Source: Rhizosaccharibacter radicis
GTDB lineage: Bacteria > Pseudomonadota > Alphaproteobacteria > Acetobacterales > Acetobacteraceae
Direction of reading: 5' to 3'
DNA: 64,000 nucleotides
NCBI GenBank assembly: GCA_024508355.1
Contig: JAMZEJ010000003.1
Location: forward strand, 62,001 to 126,000
The position numbers and the translations under genes were made by a program. Positions 17,013-25,741 of this stretch are shown here, piece after piece (the first letter of the stretch is position 1; every line of letters starts with the position of its first letter). The notes below the pieces were generated by a model that worked only from the letters and a program-made list of their open reading frames with translations, was not told where the DNA came from and searched no databases.

Positions 17013-17902
17013 GCGGCGCTCCATCGCTTGATGTTCTGGCCGCCGATGTTCCCGCCGTCCGGGCTTCGGGCCTGCCTGAGTTCGTGCATGGGGATGTGGC
17101 GTACGCCCGGCGGTCCGCGCATGCCGTCTTCCAGCACCGCGACCGCCATGGCGGGCGTGATGCCCGGGCCGTATTCGAACGGGGTGCATACCGTGTCGAA
17201 ATCCAGCGCGCCGATCACGTCGCGATAGCGGCGCAGCTCGGCCGGCGTGAGCGGGATGTCCTTGTGGAACGCCTTGTGCGTGGACATGGCGAGATTCTCG
17301 CCATGCTCGTCCTGGTCGATCTTGAACGCGTCGCCGCAGAACAGCATCCGGCGCGCCGGATCGTGCAGCACCGACTGCCCCTCGTAATGGCCGCCGACAT
17401 GATAGAGGGATTGCCCGGTGGGAAAGCTCATGGCCTCGTCGAACGGCCAGGTCACGCGGAACGCCTTGGTCATCCGCAGATCCTCGCGCTGGATCGCGAG
17501 CACGTCCGGCTGGAACTCGTTCTGGAGCTGCCACAGCGCGCCGTAGCCGTGGACATGGCTCGAGCTGAGATAGCGGATGCCGCCGAGCCGCCTGATCTCG
17601 GCCAGCATGGGCGGGGTGTAGTACGGCGCCGCCTCGAAAGCGAGGTTGCCTTCTGGATGCAGCAGCAGCCAGCCGGTGCCGTTCAACCCGAAGCGCGGGC
17701 TGGTGGAGAACGCCACCACGTCGCGCCCCACCGTTCGCCAGGAACCCTGCAACCTCGAGGCGACGTCCGCCTCGGGCCGGAAGTCCCAGCCGTCCGGCGG
17801 CAGGTCGTTCCGGGTGTCGGTGCAGACCGGACAATCCGGCGGCGGCGCGAAATAATGCTGCCAGTGGCCGCAGTTCGAACAGCTGTAGTAGCTCAGCGGC
17901 AT
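17009..17902 (-). CDS. Zinc-ribbon plus metallo-beta-lactamase-fold protein, variant metal site
   Basis: A 297-residue protein. Residues 8-27 form a CxxC...CxxC zinc ribbon (Cys8, 11, 24, 27). The remainder is an MBL fold: a strand/loop SSHVHGYGAL in place of HxHxDH, then VGGHYEGQSVLHD (third His) and LFCGDAFKID (bridging Asp). The first motif keeps two His but has lost the Asp-His pair of metal site 2, so a mononuclear or altered site is likely. It starts one base after the oxidoreductase stop and overlaps YcaO. It could be the hydrolase or oxygenase of the pathway, or a metal/sulfur handling partner of YcaO. Confidence 0.8.
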   Translation of the reverse strand: MPLSYYSCSNCGHWQHYFAPPPDCPVCTDTRNDLPPDGWDFRPEADVASRLQGSWRTVGRDVVAFSTSPRFGLNGTGWLLLHPEGNLAFEAAPYYTPPMLAEIRRLGGIRYLSSSHVHGYGALWQLQNEFQPDVLAIQREDLRMTKAFRVTWPFDEAMSFPTGQSLYHVGGHYEGQSVLHDPARRMLFCGDAFKIDQDEHGENLAMSTHKAFHKDIPLTPAELRRYRDVIGALDFDTVCTPFEYGPGITPAMAVAVLEDGMRGPPGVRHIPMHELRQARSPDGGNIGGQNIKRWSAA

Positions 17903-17903
17903 C

Positions 17904-18992
17904 TCACGCGATCTCCGGCAGCATCAGTGAGGAAGCGGACACCGTTTCCGGGTCCCGGATACGGTCCTGGGTCCGGCCCCGGGCGGCGGCATAGGCGCGG
18001 TCCAGCAGCCGCATGGTGTGCAGGTCGCGGGCGGCGTCGAACCGCTCGCGGCCGACGCCACGCACCGCCTCGCCGAAGGCGCGCATCTGCCGGGTGAAGG
18101 GGGAAGCCTCCGCGTCCGGAACCGCGAGCGTCACGATCTCCGCCGTGCGCGCTTCCTGGAACCGGACGGTGCCGCCCGGCTCCTGGCCCATGGTGTCGGT
18201 CGCCGTGAGGAGGCCGCCGGTGCCGACGATCTCCAAACGGCGGCGCGGCAGGGATTCGGGATGGTTGTAGGCGACGTGGAGGCTCAGCAAGGCGCCGCCC
18301 GCCGTGCTTCCCAGCAACATGGCGCCGTCATCCACCGGGTAGTCGTGCACGCGCCGCTGCAGCAGCGCGGTCACGTCGGCGATCGGCTCGTCCAGCAGGA
18401 AGGCGGCCAGGTCCAGCCCGTGCGGCGCGAGGTCCATCAGCGCGCCGCCGCCGGCCGCCGCCGGGTCGGCGCGCCAGTTCTCGGCGCCGCCGGTCGCACT
18501 CCAGTCCCGGCCGAGCCAGCACGCATAAACGATGCGGATCGCGGTCACGGTGCCGATGCGACCGCCGCGCACGGCGTCGCGCAGAACGGCGTGCGCCGGA
18601 TGGTGCCGCTGGTCGAACGCGGTGCCGTAGGGCGTGCCGGTGGCGCGGGCGGCGTCGGCGATCGCTTCCGCGTCGGCCAGCGTCGCCGCCATCGGCTTCT
18701 CGCACAGCACCGGCCGACCGGCCCGGAGCGCCGCGACCGCCGGCTCGCGGTGGCGGTGGTTCGGGGTCGCGACATACACCGCGTCCACCGCCGGATCGGC
18801 CAGCATGCCGCTCAGCGTCTCGTGCACCGCGATGCCGTCCGCGTGGGCGGCGGCGCGGGCGGCGGGCGAGGGATCCACGATCGCCGCGACGCGGTGGCCG
18901 GCGTGCCGCATGGCCGGTGCGGCGAAATCACGCGCCACCCAGCCGTAGCCGACGATCCCCCAGCCGAGCCCCGGGCTGCCGGGCGCGCTCAT
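17904..18992 (-). CDS. Gfo/Idh/MocA-family NAD(P)-dependent oxidoreductase
   Basis: A 362-residue oxidoreductase with the N-terminal Rossmann motif WGIVGYGWVA, the nicotinamide-side block VYVATPNHRHREPAVAALRAG, and the signature EKPMA whose Lys is catalytic in the family. A C-terminal beta-sheet substrate domain follows, with DLAPHGLDLAAFLL carrying the conserved Asp/His. Members oxidise or reduce sugars, inositols and biliverdin-like rings. The ATG at 18992 overlaps the methyltransferase stop by one base (TGATG). It probably oxidises a sugar or cyclitol intermediate of the operon's product. Confidence 0.9.
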   Translation of the reverse strand: MSAPGSPGLGWGIVGYGWVARDFAAPAMRHAGHRVAAIVDPSPAARAAAHADGIAVHETLSGMLADPAVDAVYVATPNHRHREPAVAALRAGRPVLCEKPMAATLADAEAIADAARATGTPYGTAFDQRHHPAHAVLRDAVRGGRIGTVTAIRIVYACWLGRDWSATGGAENWRADPAAAGGGALMDLAPHGLDLAAFLLDEPIADVTALLQRRVHDYPVDDGAMLLGSTAGGALLSLHVAYNHPESLPRRRLEIVGTGGLLTATDTMGQEPGGTVRFQEARTAEIVTLAVPDAEASPFTRQMRAFGEAVRGVGRERFDAARDLHTMRLLDRAYAAARGRTQDRIRDPETVSASSLMLPEIA

Positions 18993-20119
18993 CACCAGCG
19001 CTCCGGCAGGTCGAGCAGTTCGCGCCGGCGCAGCGCCTCGGGGGGCGCCCGCCCTGCTTCCATCTCCGCCGGGAGCAGGCTGCGGGCCGGATAGGTGGCT
19101 CGTGGCGCGTACTCCGCGCGGTAGCGATCCGATGGCCAGCCGAGGGTGCCGGTCTCGTCATAGAGCGGATTGCGCCGCACACGGGCTTCCGGTGCGGGCG
19201 CCGCGAAGCGTCCGGCCACGGCGCGCGCCGGCGGAGCGCCCTCGGCTACGGCGAACGCTTCCACCGCACCGAGCGCCTCCGCCGGCGCGGGTCGGGGCGC
19301 GCGCTGTTCCAGCAACGCCTGCGTCAGCTCGGCGTCGTCGAACAGGCTGGCTTCCGGAAACATCGCCGCCAGTTCCGGCGCGCTCATCGCCGCGCCGGCC
19401 GACAGGTTCGGCCAGTCGCGGTTGTGGATGTGCCCGACCAGCAAAGTGCCATCCGTGGCCAAGGCCCGCAGCCGATCGAGGATGAAGGGCTTCGGCTCCA
19501 GGAAATAGAACGCGTCGTGGCAGGCCACGAGGTCGAAGCGGCGATCGGCGAGCGGCCAGGGGGCGGCGGCGTCGAAGCACACCAGCTCCGCCTCGGGCAC
19601 CACCCAGTGCCGGGCGATCCACAGCTTGGCGAACACCACGTCCGCGCCGGCCACCGCGGCGCCGGAACGAGCCATCGCCCGCAGATGGTGGCCGATGCCG
19701 CAGGCGAGCTCGAACGCGGTGGCGGGTGCGCGCCAGTGCGCTTCCGCCAGCGCCAGGCCGGCCATGAAGGTGGGATCGCTCCAGCGATGCGCGAAATAAT
19801 CGCCGACCCTGCCCCAGCTGAGCAGCGTCATCGCGTCGCGCAGCGACAGGACGCGACATTCCCGCACCAGCCGGTGCAGCGCGTCGGGCTCCGCGCGGGG
19901 GCCGGTCCACCAATCGTCCTGGTCGGCCAGCAGCGTCACCAGCGCTTCCACGCGGTCGCCCCGGTCCAGATGACGCAGCGCCTCGTCCGCCAGCGCTTCC
20001 CGCCCCGCGCGCATGAACGGGATCCCGTCGATCACCGGCCAGCGGCGGATGCCGTCCGACAGCGCGTGCGCGCCATCCGGCCGCAGCGCTTCCCCGGACG
20101 GCGAGCGGAGAACGGTCAC
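18992..20119 (-). CDS. SAM-dependent methyltransferase with degenerate Trm112-like N-terminus
   Basis: A 375-residue protein. Residues 1-40 resemble a Trm112-type domain (start LRSPSGEALRPDGAHALSDG, then the characteristic VIDGIPFM) but without its cysteines. A class I SAM-binding core follows, with ELACGIGHHLRAMA as motif I, ELVCFDAAAPWPLADRRFDLV and a post-core GTLLVGHIHN. An unusual long C-terminal tail (about 100 residues, rich in Arg, Pro and Ala) ends in LLDLPERW. GTG is the start, overlapping the upstream gene (GTGA). It probably methylates a small molecule of this pathway; target unknown. Confidence 0.8.
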   Translation of the reverse strand: MTVLRSPSGEALRPDGAHALSDGIRRWPVIDGIPFMRAGREALADEALRHLDRGDRVEALVTLLADQDDWWTGPRAEPDALHRLVRECRVLSLRDAMTLLSWGRVGDYFAHRWSDPTFMAGLALAEAHWRAPATAFELACGIGHHLRAMARSGAAVAGADVVFAKLWIARHWVVPEAELVCFDAAAPWPLADRRFDLVACHDAFYFLEPKPFILDRLRALATDGTLLVGHIHNRDWPNLSAGAAMSAPELAAMFPEASLFDDAELTQALLEQRAPRPAPAEALGAVEAFAVAEGAPPARAVAGRFAAPAPEARVRRNPLYDETGTLGWPSDRYRAEYAPRATYPARSLLPAEMEAGRAPPEALRRRELLDLPERW

Positions 20120-20994
20120 GGCAGCAGCCCGGCCGCGCGCAGCACGTCGTCCTGGAACGGCTTCACCGGACCGTCATGCACGAGCGCCATGTCGTCCAGC
20201 ACGAACCGCAGGCTGGTGCGGCCCGCCCGCAGGTGCTGGTCGATCTGCCACACCCGGTCCAGCGTATCGGCGGCATGGAACGCGCGCCCGCCCGGCGTCT
20301 CGGCATCCGGCAGCAGGAGTCTTGCTTCCTCCACCCGCGCCGCCAGCGCGGAGGGCAGTTCGCGCAGGGCACGATCGGTGGTGCGGCGCATGGCCGGTTC
20401 CAGATGCCGGCCCAGCAGCATCTCACCGGTGAAGCCCGCGTCGGGCATGAAGGCGTTGTGCAGGTGGTGCGCCATGCCGGCCAGCCACACCGTTGCAGGG
20501 TCGGCGCCGAAGCCCGGCGCCAGCAGAGCGCCGTAAACGGCGACCGTCAGGCAGTGCTCGGCGTGGTTCTCGGGCGGCTCCAGCATCAGCCGCGGGCGCC
20601 CGGGACAGGTGACGCCGGCGCGGGGCTGCTCGGCGAGCAGCCGCGCGAAAGCCGGAATGGCGCCCGGCGGCAGATCCGGCTCCGGGAACGACCCCGCCGC
20701 GATGCCGGGCATGGAGTGGGCCGCTTGTTCCAGGATCCCCAGCGCGTCGGTCCGCTCGATGCCGAGCTCGGCGAGGGTCGGCAGGTCGAGGTCGCCGAGC
20801 CGCGCGGCCGCCAGCGCCGAGGCGACGGACGTGGCGGCGGCATCGGACGTGGAAGCTCCCCCGACCAGGATCGACCAGCCGCTCAGAAACAACCGTTCCG
20901 CCACCGACCCGGGCCGGCCTGCGGACCGGACCCGCTTGAGCTCGCCGAGCTCGCGCAGGGACTCCAGCAAGGGTTGGGAGAACGACAGGCTCAA
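20116..20994 (-). CDS. HD-domain-like protein heading the YcaO operon
   Basis: A 292-residue protein (start uncertain; a TTG at 20994 preceded by AGG fits best). Residues about 160-270 look like an HD hydrolase core: EHCLTVAVYGALL (first His), AGMAHHLHNA where the usual HD pair reads HH, and HAADTLDRVWQ (last Asp). The N-terminal half is helical and unfamiliar. HD-fold proteins are phosphohydrolases or, when they hold a diiron centre, oxygenases; the altered HD pair makes the chemistry uncertain. It is the first gene of the ten-gene operon, overlapping the methyltransferase by four bases. Confidence 0.65.
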   Translation of the reverse strand: MSLSFSQPLLESLRELGELKRVRSAGRPGSVAERLFLSGWSILVGGASTSDAAATSVASALAAARLGDLDLPTLAELGIERTDALGILEQAAHSMPGIAAGSFPEPDLPPGAIPAFARLLAEQPRAGVTCPGRPRLMLEPPENHAEHCLTVAVYGALLAPGFGADPATVWLAGMAHHLHNAFMPDAGFTGEMLLGRHLEPAMRRTTDRALRELPSALAARVEEARLLLPDAETPGGRAFHAADTLDRVWQIDQHLRAGRTSLRFVLDDMALVHDGPVKPFQDDVLRAAGLLP

Positions 20995-21276
20995 GACGGA
21001 CCTCGCACCGCGGACCGACGGCGCGAACGACGCCCTCGGGCGGTGAACGAGGTCGAAAGGAACCGGTTGTCGTCTTGTTCGTTCCGGAGCGCCGCTTTCG
21101 GCGGGGCTATGTTGGGATCGCTTCTCCACCCCCGCATGCCCGTGGATATAACCCGGCGCGGAGCCGCATCCGGGACCGTTCCGCACCCGACGGTGCGCCC
21201 GTGCCGACCGCCGAGCGTGCTCGTCGCAGGTGGGTTCGCCCCCGGCCGGCGGCACCGGCCCGGGGCGAGGATCCCG
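20995..21276. other. Control region of the YcaO operon
   Basis: This 282-base stretch separates the first gene of the YcaO operon from the 3' end of putA. It should contain the operon promoter. No clear -35/-10 pair, riboswitch or strong terminator hairpin was recognised; the part next to the HD gene has unremarkable codon-like composition, so the gene could start somewhat further upstream. Confidence 0.4.
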
Positions 21277-24200
21277 TCAGCCGATGCTCATCAGGCTGGC
21301 GTTGCCGCCGGCGGCCGCGGTGTTCACCGACACGGTACGCTCGAGCATCAGCCATTCCATCGGCCAGGCACCCATATCCGTCGCGGGCCCCAGATGATGC
21401 ACCGACACCACCGCACCATCGCCGGCGGCCATCCGCTGGTTCACTGCGCGGAGCGCGTCGCCGTCGCCCTCGAACAGCACGGCGGACACCGCCATGCCGT
21501 CGCTTTCGGGCATCAGGCGGCCGCGCAACGGTTCCGGCAGGCCGGCCTCTTCCAGCGCCCGCAGACGGTCGGGCGGCAGCACCGCGCGATTGCCGGTCGC
21601 GAGGGCGGCCATCACCTGGAACAGGGCCCCGTCCGCCGTGGCGGGCAGGCACAGCACGTCGCCTCGCGGATGCAGCGCGTAGCCGTTGCGCTCGCCCACC
21701 GGTCCGGGCAGTTCCAGCGTCGCTCCGAACGGCGAGGCATTCAGCAGCGCGCGGCAGCGATCGAGCAGTTCCGGCGACAGCCGACCCTGCAGCCATTCCA
21801 GAAACAGGGTCGCGGGGCGCGGCCGGTGCCCGGGTCGCAACGCATCCGGCAGCGGCGGGCGGCGGTCGAGCAGGCGGCGCAGATAGAGCGGCCCGCCCGC
21901 CTTGGGGCCGGTGCCGGACAGGTTGTGGCCGCCGAAGGGCTGCACCCCCACCACGGCGCCGATCAGGTTGCGGTTGACGTAGCAGTTGCCCGCCTCGGCG
22001 CGGTCGAGCGCCTGGCGGATGGTCTCGTCGATGCGGCTATGGACCCCGAAGGTCAGGCCGTAGCCGGTGCTGTTGATGCCGTCGAGCACCGACAACAGCT
22101 CGGCGCGGCCATAGCGCAGCACGTGCAGCACCGGCCCGAACACCTCCTCGCGGAGCTGCGACAGGTCGGAGATCTCGATCAGCGTCGGCGCGACGAAGCT
22201 GCCCTGCTCGTGGTCCGGCCCCAGCGGCAGGGACCATACCGGGTGGCCGGCCGCGCGCATCGCGTCCACGTGCGCGAGGATCCTGTCGTGCGCGTCGGCG
22301 GTGATCACCGGTCCGACATCGGTGGACAGCCGGTCCGGGTTGCCGACCGCGAGCTCTGCCATCGCGCCGCGCAGCATCGTCAGCAGCCGGTCGGCGCCGT
22401 CCTCCTGGACGCACAGCACCCGGAGCGCCGAGCAGCGCTGTCCCGCGCTGTCGAAGGCCGACGCCACGATGTCGCCCACCGCCTGCTCGGCCAGGGCCGA
22501 GCTGTCGCATATCAGGGCGTTCTGCCCCCCGGTCTCGGCGATCAGCGGGATCGGGTCACCAGCCGGTGACAGCCGCGCTGCCAGGGTCCGGTTGATCGCC
22601 CGCGCCACCTCGGTGGAGCCGGTGAACATCACCCCGCGGACGGTCTCGTCCGCCACCAGGGCGGCTCCCACCGCGCCGTCGCCCGGCACCAGCACCAGCG
22701 CATCCGCGGGAACGCCGGCCTCGTGCAGCAGGCGTACCGCCTCGGCCGCCACCAGCGGGGTTTCCTCCGCGGGCTTGGCGATCACGCTGTTGCCCGCCGC
22801 CAGCGCCGCCGACACCTGGCCGGTGAAGATGGCGAGCGGGAAGTTCCAGGGGCTGATGCACAGCACCGGGCCGAGCGGCCGGTCCTCGTGCGCGTCCAGG
22901 GTGCGGCGGCACTGCGCGGCGTAGTAGCGCAGGAAATCCACCGCCTCGCGGATCTCGGCCACCGCGTTGCTGAACGACTTGCCCGCTTCGCGCACCACCA
23001 GCGCCACCAACTCGGGCAGCCGCGCTTCCATCGCGTCCGCCGCTCGCTCCAGCGTGGCCGCGCGGTCGGGTGCCGGGGTGGCGCTCCAGCCACCGAAGCC
23101 CCCGGCGGCGATCCGGGCCGCCTGCGCCGCCCCCGCGGCGGTCGCGTCCGACACGGTGCCGACGAGGTCGCGGCGATCGGCCGGGTTGCGCGCGTCCCAC
23201 ACCGGCGCCGTCTCGACGCCGGGGGCCGGGGCCGCGTGCGGCACGGTGGCGGCCTGCCCGAGTGCGGCCGCAGCGAGCGAGGCCAGCCGCTGCTCGTTGC
23301 TCAGGTCGAACCCAGCCGAATTCGGCCGCTCGGCACCGAACAGGTCGCGCGGCAGCCGGATGCCGGGATGGGGCTGGCCCACGGGCTGATCGTTCTCGGC
23401 CGCCAGCGCCGCCACCACCGCCACCGGATCCGCCACCAGCGCGTCGACCGGCACGGCGGGGTCGTTGATCCGGTTGACGAACGAGGTGTTGGCGCCGTTC
23501 TCCAGCAGGCGGCGCACCAGATAGGCCAGCAGCGTCTCGTGCGTGCCGACCGGCGCGTAGATGCGGCAGGGCCGGTTCAGCTTCGCCGCACCCACCACCT
23601 CGTCGTAGAGCGGCTCGCCCATGCCGTGCAGGCACTGGAACTCGTACTGGCCGGCGTGGAAGTTCTGGCCCGCCATGGTGTGGATGGCGGCCAGCGTGTA
23701 GGCGTTGTGGGTCGCGAACTGCGGAAACACCGCGTCGGGTGCCGCGAGCAGGCGGCGGGCGCAGGCGAGATACGACACGTCCGTGTGCGTCTTGCGCGTG
23801 AACACGGGAAAGCCTTCCAGCCCGTTTTCCTGCGCGCGCTTGATCTCGCTGTCCCAGTAGGCGCCCTTCACCAGCCGGATCATCAGCCGGTGTCCCGAAC
23901 GGCGCGCGAGGTCGATCAGCACGTCCAGCACGAACGGGGCGCGCTTCTGATAGGCCTGCACCACGAAGCCGATGCCGTTCCAGCCGGCCAGTTCCGGTGC
24001 GAAGCAGAGCGCTTCCATCAGGTCGAGCGAAAGTTCGAGCCGGTCCGCTTCCTCGGCGTCGATGTTGAGCCCGATGTCGTAGGACCGCGCCAGCACCGCC
24101 AGCGCCTTGAGACGCGGCAGCAGCTCGCCCATCACCCGGTCCTGCTGCGCCCGGCCGTAGCGCGGGTGCAGCGCCGACAGCTTCACCGAGATGCCCGGTC

Positions 24201-25152
24201 CCTCGTAGATGCCCCGGCGGGCCGACGCCTTGCCGATCACGTGGACGGCGTTCTCGTAGTCCTTGTAGTAGCGCTCGGCATCGGCCGCGGTCATCGCCGC
24301 CTCGCCCAGCATGTCGTAGGAATAGCGGTAGCCCTGCTTTTCCATGCGGCGGCTGTTGCGGATCGCCTCGCCGATGGTCTGGCCGGTGACGAACTGCTCG
24401 CCCATCATCCGCATCGCCATGTCCACGCCGCGCCGGATCACCGGCTCGCCCCCGCGCCCGATCAGCCGGGTCAGCGCGTTGGACAAGGACTGCTCGCTCG
24501 CGGTGGCGGTCAGCTTGCCGGTGACGATGAGCCCCCAGGTGGCCGCGTTCACGAACAGGGACGGGCTCTGGCCCGCATGGCTCTGCCAGTCGCCGGTGGC
24601 GATCTTGTCGCGGATCAGCGCGTCCCGGGTGGCCCGGTCCGGGATCCGCAGCAGCGCTTCGGCCAGGCACATCAGCGCCACGCCCTCCTGCGACGACAGC
24701 GCGTATTGCTGGATCAGGGCTTCCACGCCGGACCGGCTGCCGCGCGCGCGAAGCGCCTGCACCAGCCGGGTGGCCAGCGTCCGCGTCCGGTCGGCGTCCG
24801 CTTCGGACAGGGTGGCTTCCGCCATCAGCAACGGCAGGCAGTCCGGCTCTGGGCGGCGATAGGCGGCGGTGACCTGGGCGCGCAACACGGAATGGGGACG
24901 CACGGAGCGGGCGAACGCCAGGAAGGGGCTGGCGCCATCGGAGTCCATGGGCGGGGTTCCCGCGGACGCGGCCGGCACGGGAACGGAGGCTTCCATCACG
25001 TCCTGCAGCGAGGCGCCGTCTTCCAACCGCTTCAGCGCCGCCATCAGCGCCTGTTTCACCAGCCAGTGCGGCGTCCGGCCGTTGGCGTCGGCCACCTGAC
25101 GCAGGCGGCCGCGCAGTTCCTCGTCGATCTTCACACCAATGGTGGTGGACAT
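21277..25152 (-). CDS. putA: Trifunctional proline utilisation protein PutA
   Basis: A 1291-residue protein. An N-terminal ribbon-helix-helix DNA-binding domain (residues 1-45, TTIGVKIDEELRGRLRQVA) makes it the trifunctional type. A FAD proline dehydrogenase barrel follows (YSYDMLGEAAMT, RLVKGAYWDSEIKRAQ, FATHNAYT, EFQCLHGMGE). Then comes a glutamate-semialdehyde dehydrogenase domain with ISPWNFPLAIFTGQ, Glu in IAETGGQNA and catalytic Cys near 907 in AGQRCSALR. A C-terminal ALDH-like domain closes the substrate tunnel. It oxidises proline to glutamate at the membrane and represses its own gene when proline is low. A GTTGCA inverted repeat sits 17 bases upstream of the start. Confidence 0.97.
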   Translation of the reverse strand: MSTTIGVKIDEELRGRLRQVADANGRTPHWLVKQALMAALKRLEDGASLQDVMEASVPVPAASAGTPPMDSDGASPFLAFARSVRPHSVLRAQVTAAYRRPEPDCLPLLMAEATLSEADADRTRTLATRLVQALRARGSRSGVEALIQQYALSSQEGVALMCLAEALLRIPDRATRDALIRDKIATGDWQSHAGQSPSLFVNAATWGLIVTGKLTATASEQSLSNALTRLIGRGGEPVIRRGVDMAMRMMGEQFVTGQTIGEAIRNSRRMEKQGYRYSYDMLGEAAMTAADAERYYKDYENAVHVIGKASARRGIYEGPGISVKLSALHPRYGRAQQDRVMGELLPRLKALAVLARSYDIGLNIDAEEADRLELSLDLMEALCFAPELAGWNGIGFVVQAYQKRAPFVLDVLIDLARRSGHRLMIRLVKGAYWDSEIKRAQENGLEGFPVFTRKTHTDVSYLACARRLLAAPDAVFPQFATHNAYTLAAIHTMAGQNFHAGQYEFQCLHGMGEPLYDEVVGAAKLNRPCRIYAPVGTHETLLAYLVRRLLENGANTSFVNRINDPAVPVDALVADPVAVVAALAAENDQPVGQPHPGIRLPRDLFGAERPNSAGFDLSNEQRLASLAAAALGQAATVPHAAPAPGVETAPVWDARNPADRRDLVGTVSDATAAGAAQAARIAAGGFGGWSATPAPDRAATLERAADAMEARLPELVALVVREAGKSFSNAVAEIREAVDFLRYYAAQCRRTLDAHEDRPLGPVLCISPWNFPLAIFTGQVSAALAAGNSVIAKPAEETPLVAAEAVRLLHEAGVPADALVLVPGDGAVGAALVADETVRGVMFTGSTEVARAINRTLAARLSPAGDPIPLIAETGGQNALICDSSALAEQAVGDIVASAFDSAGQRCSALRVLCVQEDGADRLLTMLRGAMAELAVGNPDRLSTDVGPVITADAHDRILAHVDAMRAAGHPVWSLPLGPDHEQGSFVAPTLIEISDLSQLREEVFGPVLHVLRYGRAELLSVLDGINSTGYGLTFGVHSRIDETIRQALDRAEAGNCYVNRNLIGAVVGVQPFGGHNLSGTGPKAGGPLYLRRLLDRRPPLPDALRPGHRPRPATLFLEWLQGRLSPELLDRCRALLNASPFGATLELPGPVGERNGYALHPRGDVLCLPATADGALFQVMAALATGNRAVLPPDRLRALEEAGLPEPLRGRLMPESDGMAVSAVLFEGDGDALRAVNQRMAAGDGAVVSVHHLGPATDMGAWPMEWLMLERTVSVNTAAAGGNASLMSIG

Positions 25153-25169
25153 GGGCAGCGGGTTCCGGT

Positions 25170-25202
25170 GGGTTGCACCTTCGGATCATAAAGGTGCAAC
25201 CC
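25170..25202. promoter_or_regulatory. putA operator: perfect 12-bp inverted repeat with GTTGCA half-sites
   Basis: GGGTTGCACCTT (25170-25181) is exactly repeated in inverse as AAGGTGCAACCC (25191-25202) around a 9-base spacer. Each arm holds GTTGCA, the recognition hexamer established for the E. coli PutA ribbon-helix-helix domain, with centres 23 bases apart (about two helical turns). It lies 17 bases before the putA ATG in the region shared with the divergent DUF4174 gene, so PutA autoregulation is the simplest reading. Confidence 0.8.
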
Positions 25203-25312
25203 TGGCCGGAGAAGCGGCTTTGGCATCGCGAGAACCGGCACAACCCGGAAGAACCGCGAACGAAACGGGCGGATCTTCCGTTCAACGTCGCGGACACGGA
25301 AGGCAGGGCGGC

Positions 25313-25741
25313 GTGGAACGGTCGGCGGGGGCGAGGCTGACGATCGCGCTGGCGGCGATGGTGGGTGTGATGGTGAGTGCGGGCGGAGCCCCGGCCGCGA
25401 CGGCCGCGACGCCGGAAGCGATCGGCCGGCAGCGGGTGCTGCTGGTGTTCGTCCCGTCGGCTGGCGATCCGCGCCTGGCCGCGCAGCGAACGGCGCTGGA
25501 TCGGGCGGCAGCCGAAGCACGCGCCCGCGACCTCGTGCTGGTGGCGGTGCCGGAGGGGTCGTCCGACGCGGAAAAGCTGCGTCGTCGTTTCGATGTCGGG
25601 CGGGGCTTCGCCGTCGTCCTGGTGGGCAAGGACGGCACCGCCAAGCTCAGGTCGGAGCGTCCGGTGCCGGTCTCGACTTTGTTCGGGCTGATCGACAGCA
25701 TGCCCATGCGTCGGCAGGAGATGACACGCGATGGTGGATGA
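25313..25741 (+). CDS. DUF4174 domain protein, exported
   Basis: A 142-residue protein with an N-terminal hydrophobic signal (residues about 8-35, LTIALAAMVGVMVSAGG) followed by a small thioredoxin-like DUF4174 domain (RVLLVFVPSAGDPRLAAQR, RDLVLVAVPEG, LVGKDGTAKLRSERPV, LFGLIDSMPMRRQEM). No redox Cys pair is present, as usual for this family. The function of DUF4174 is not established. A GTG at 25313 with a nearby purine-rich sequence is the best start. It is divergent from putA and overlaps the next gene by 11 bases, so the pair forms a small operon. Confidence 0.82.
   Translation: MERSAGARLTIALAAMVGVMVSAGGAPAATAATPEAIGRQRVLLVFVPSAGDPRLAAQRTALDRAAAEARARDLVLVAVPEGSSDAEKLRRRFDVGRGFAVVLVGKDGTAKLRSERPVPVSTLFGLIDSMPMRRQEMTRDGG

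Noticed and set aside
22723-25191. Long plus-strand open frame opposite putA
   Set aside because: Mirror of putA codon usage; no ribosome site, motifs or neighbours support it.
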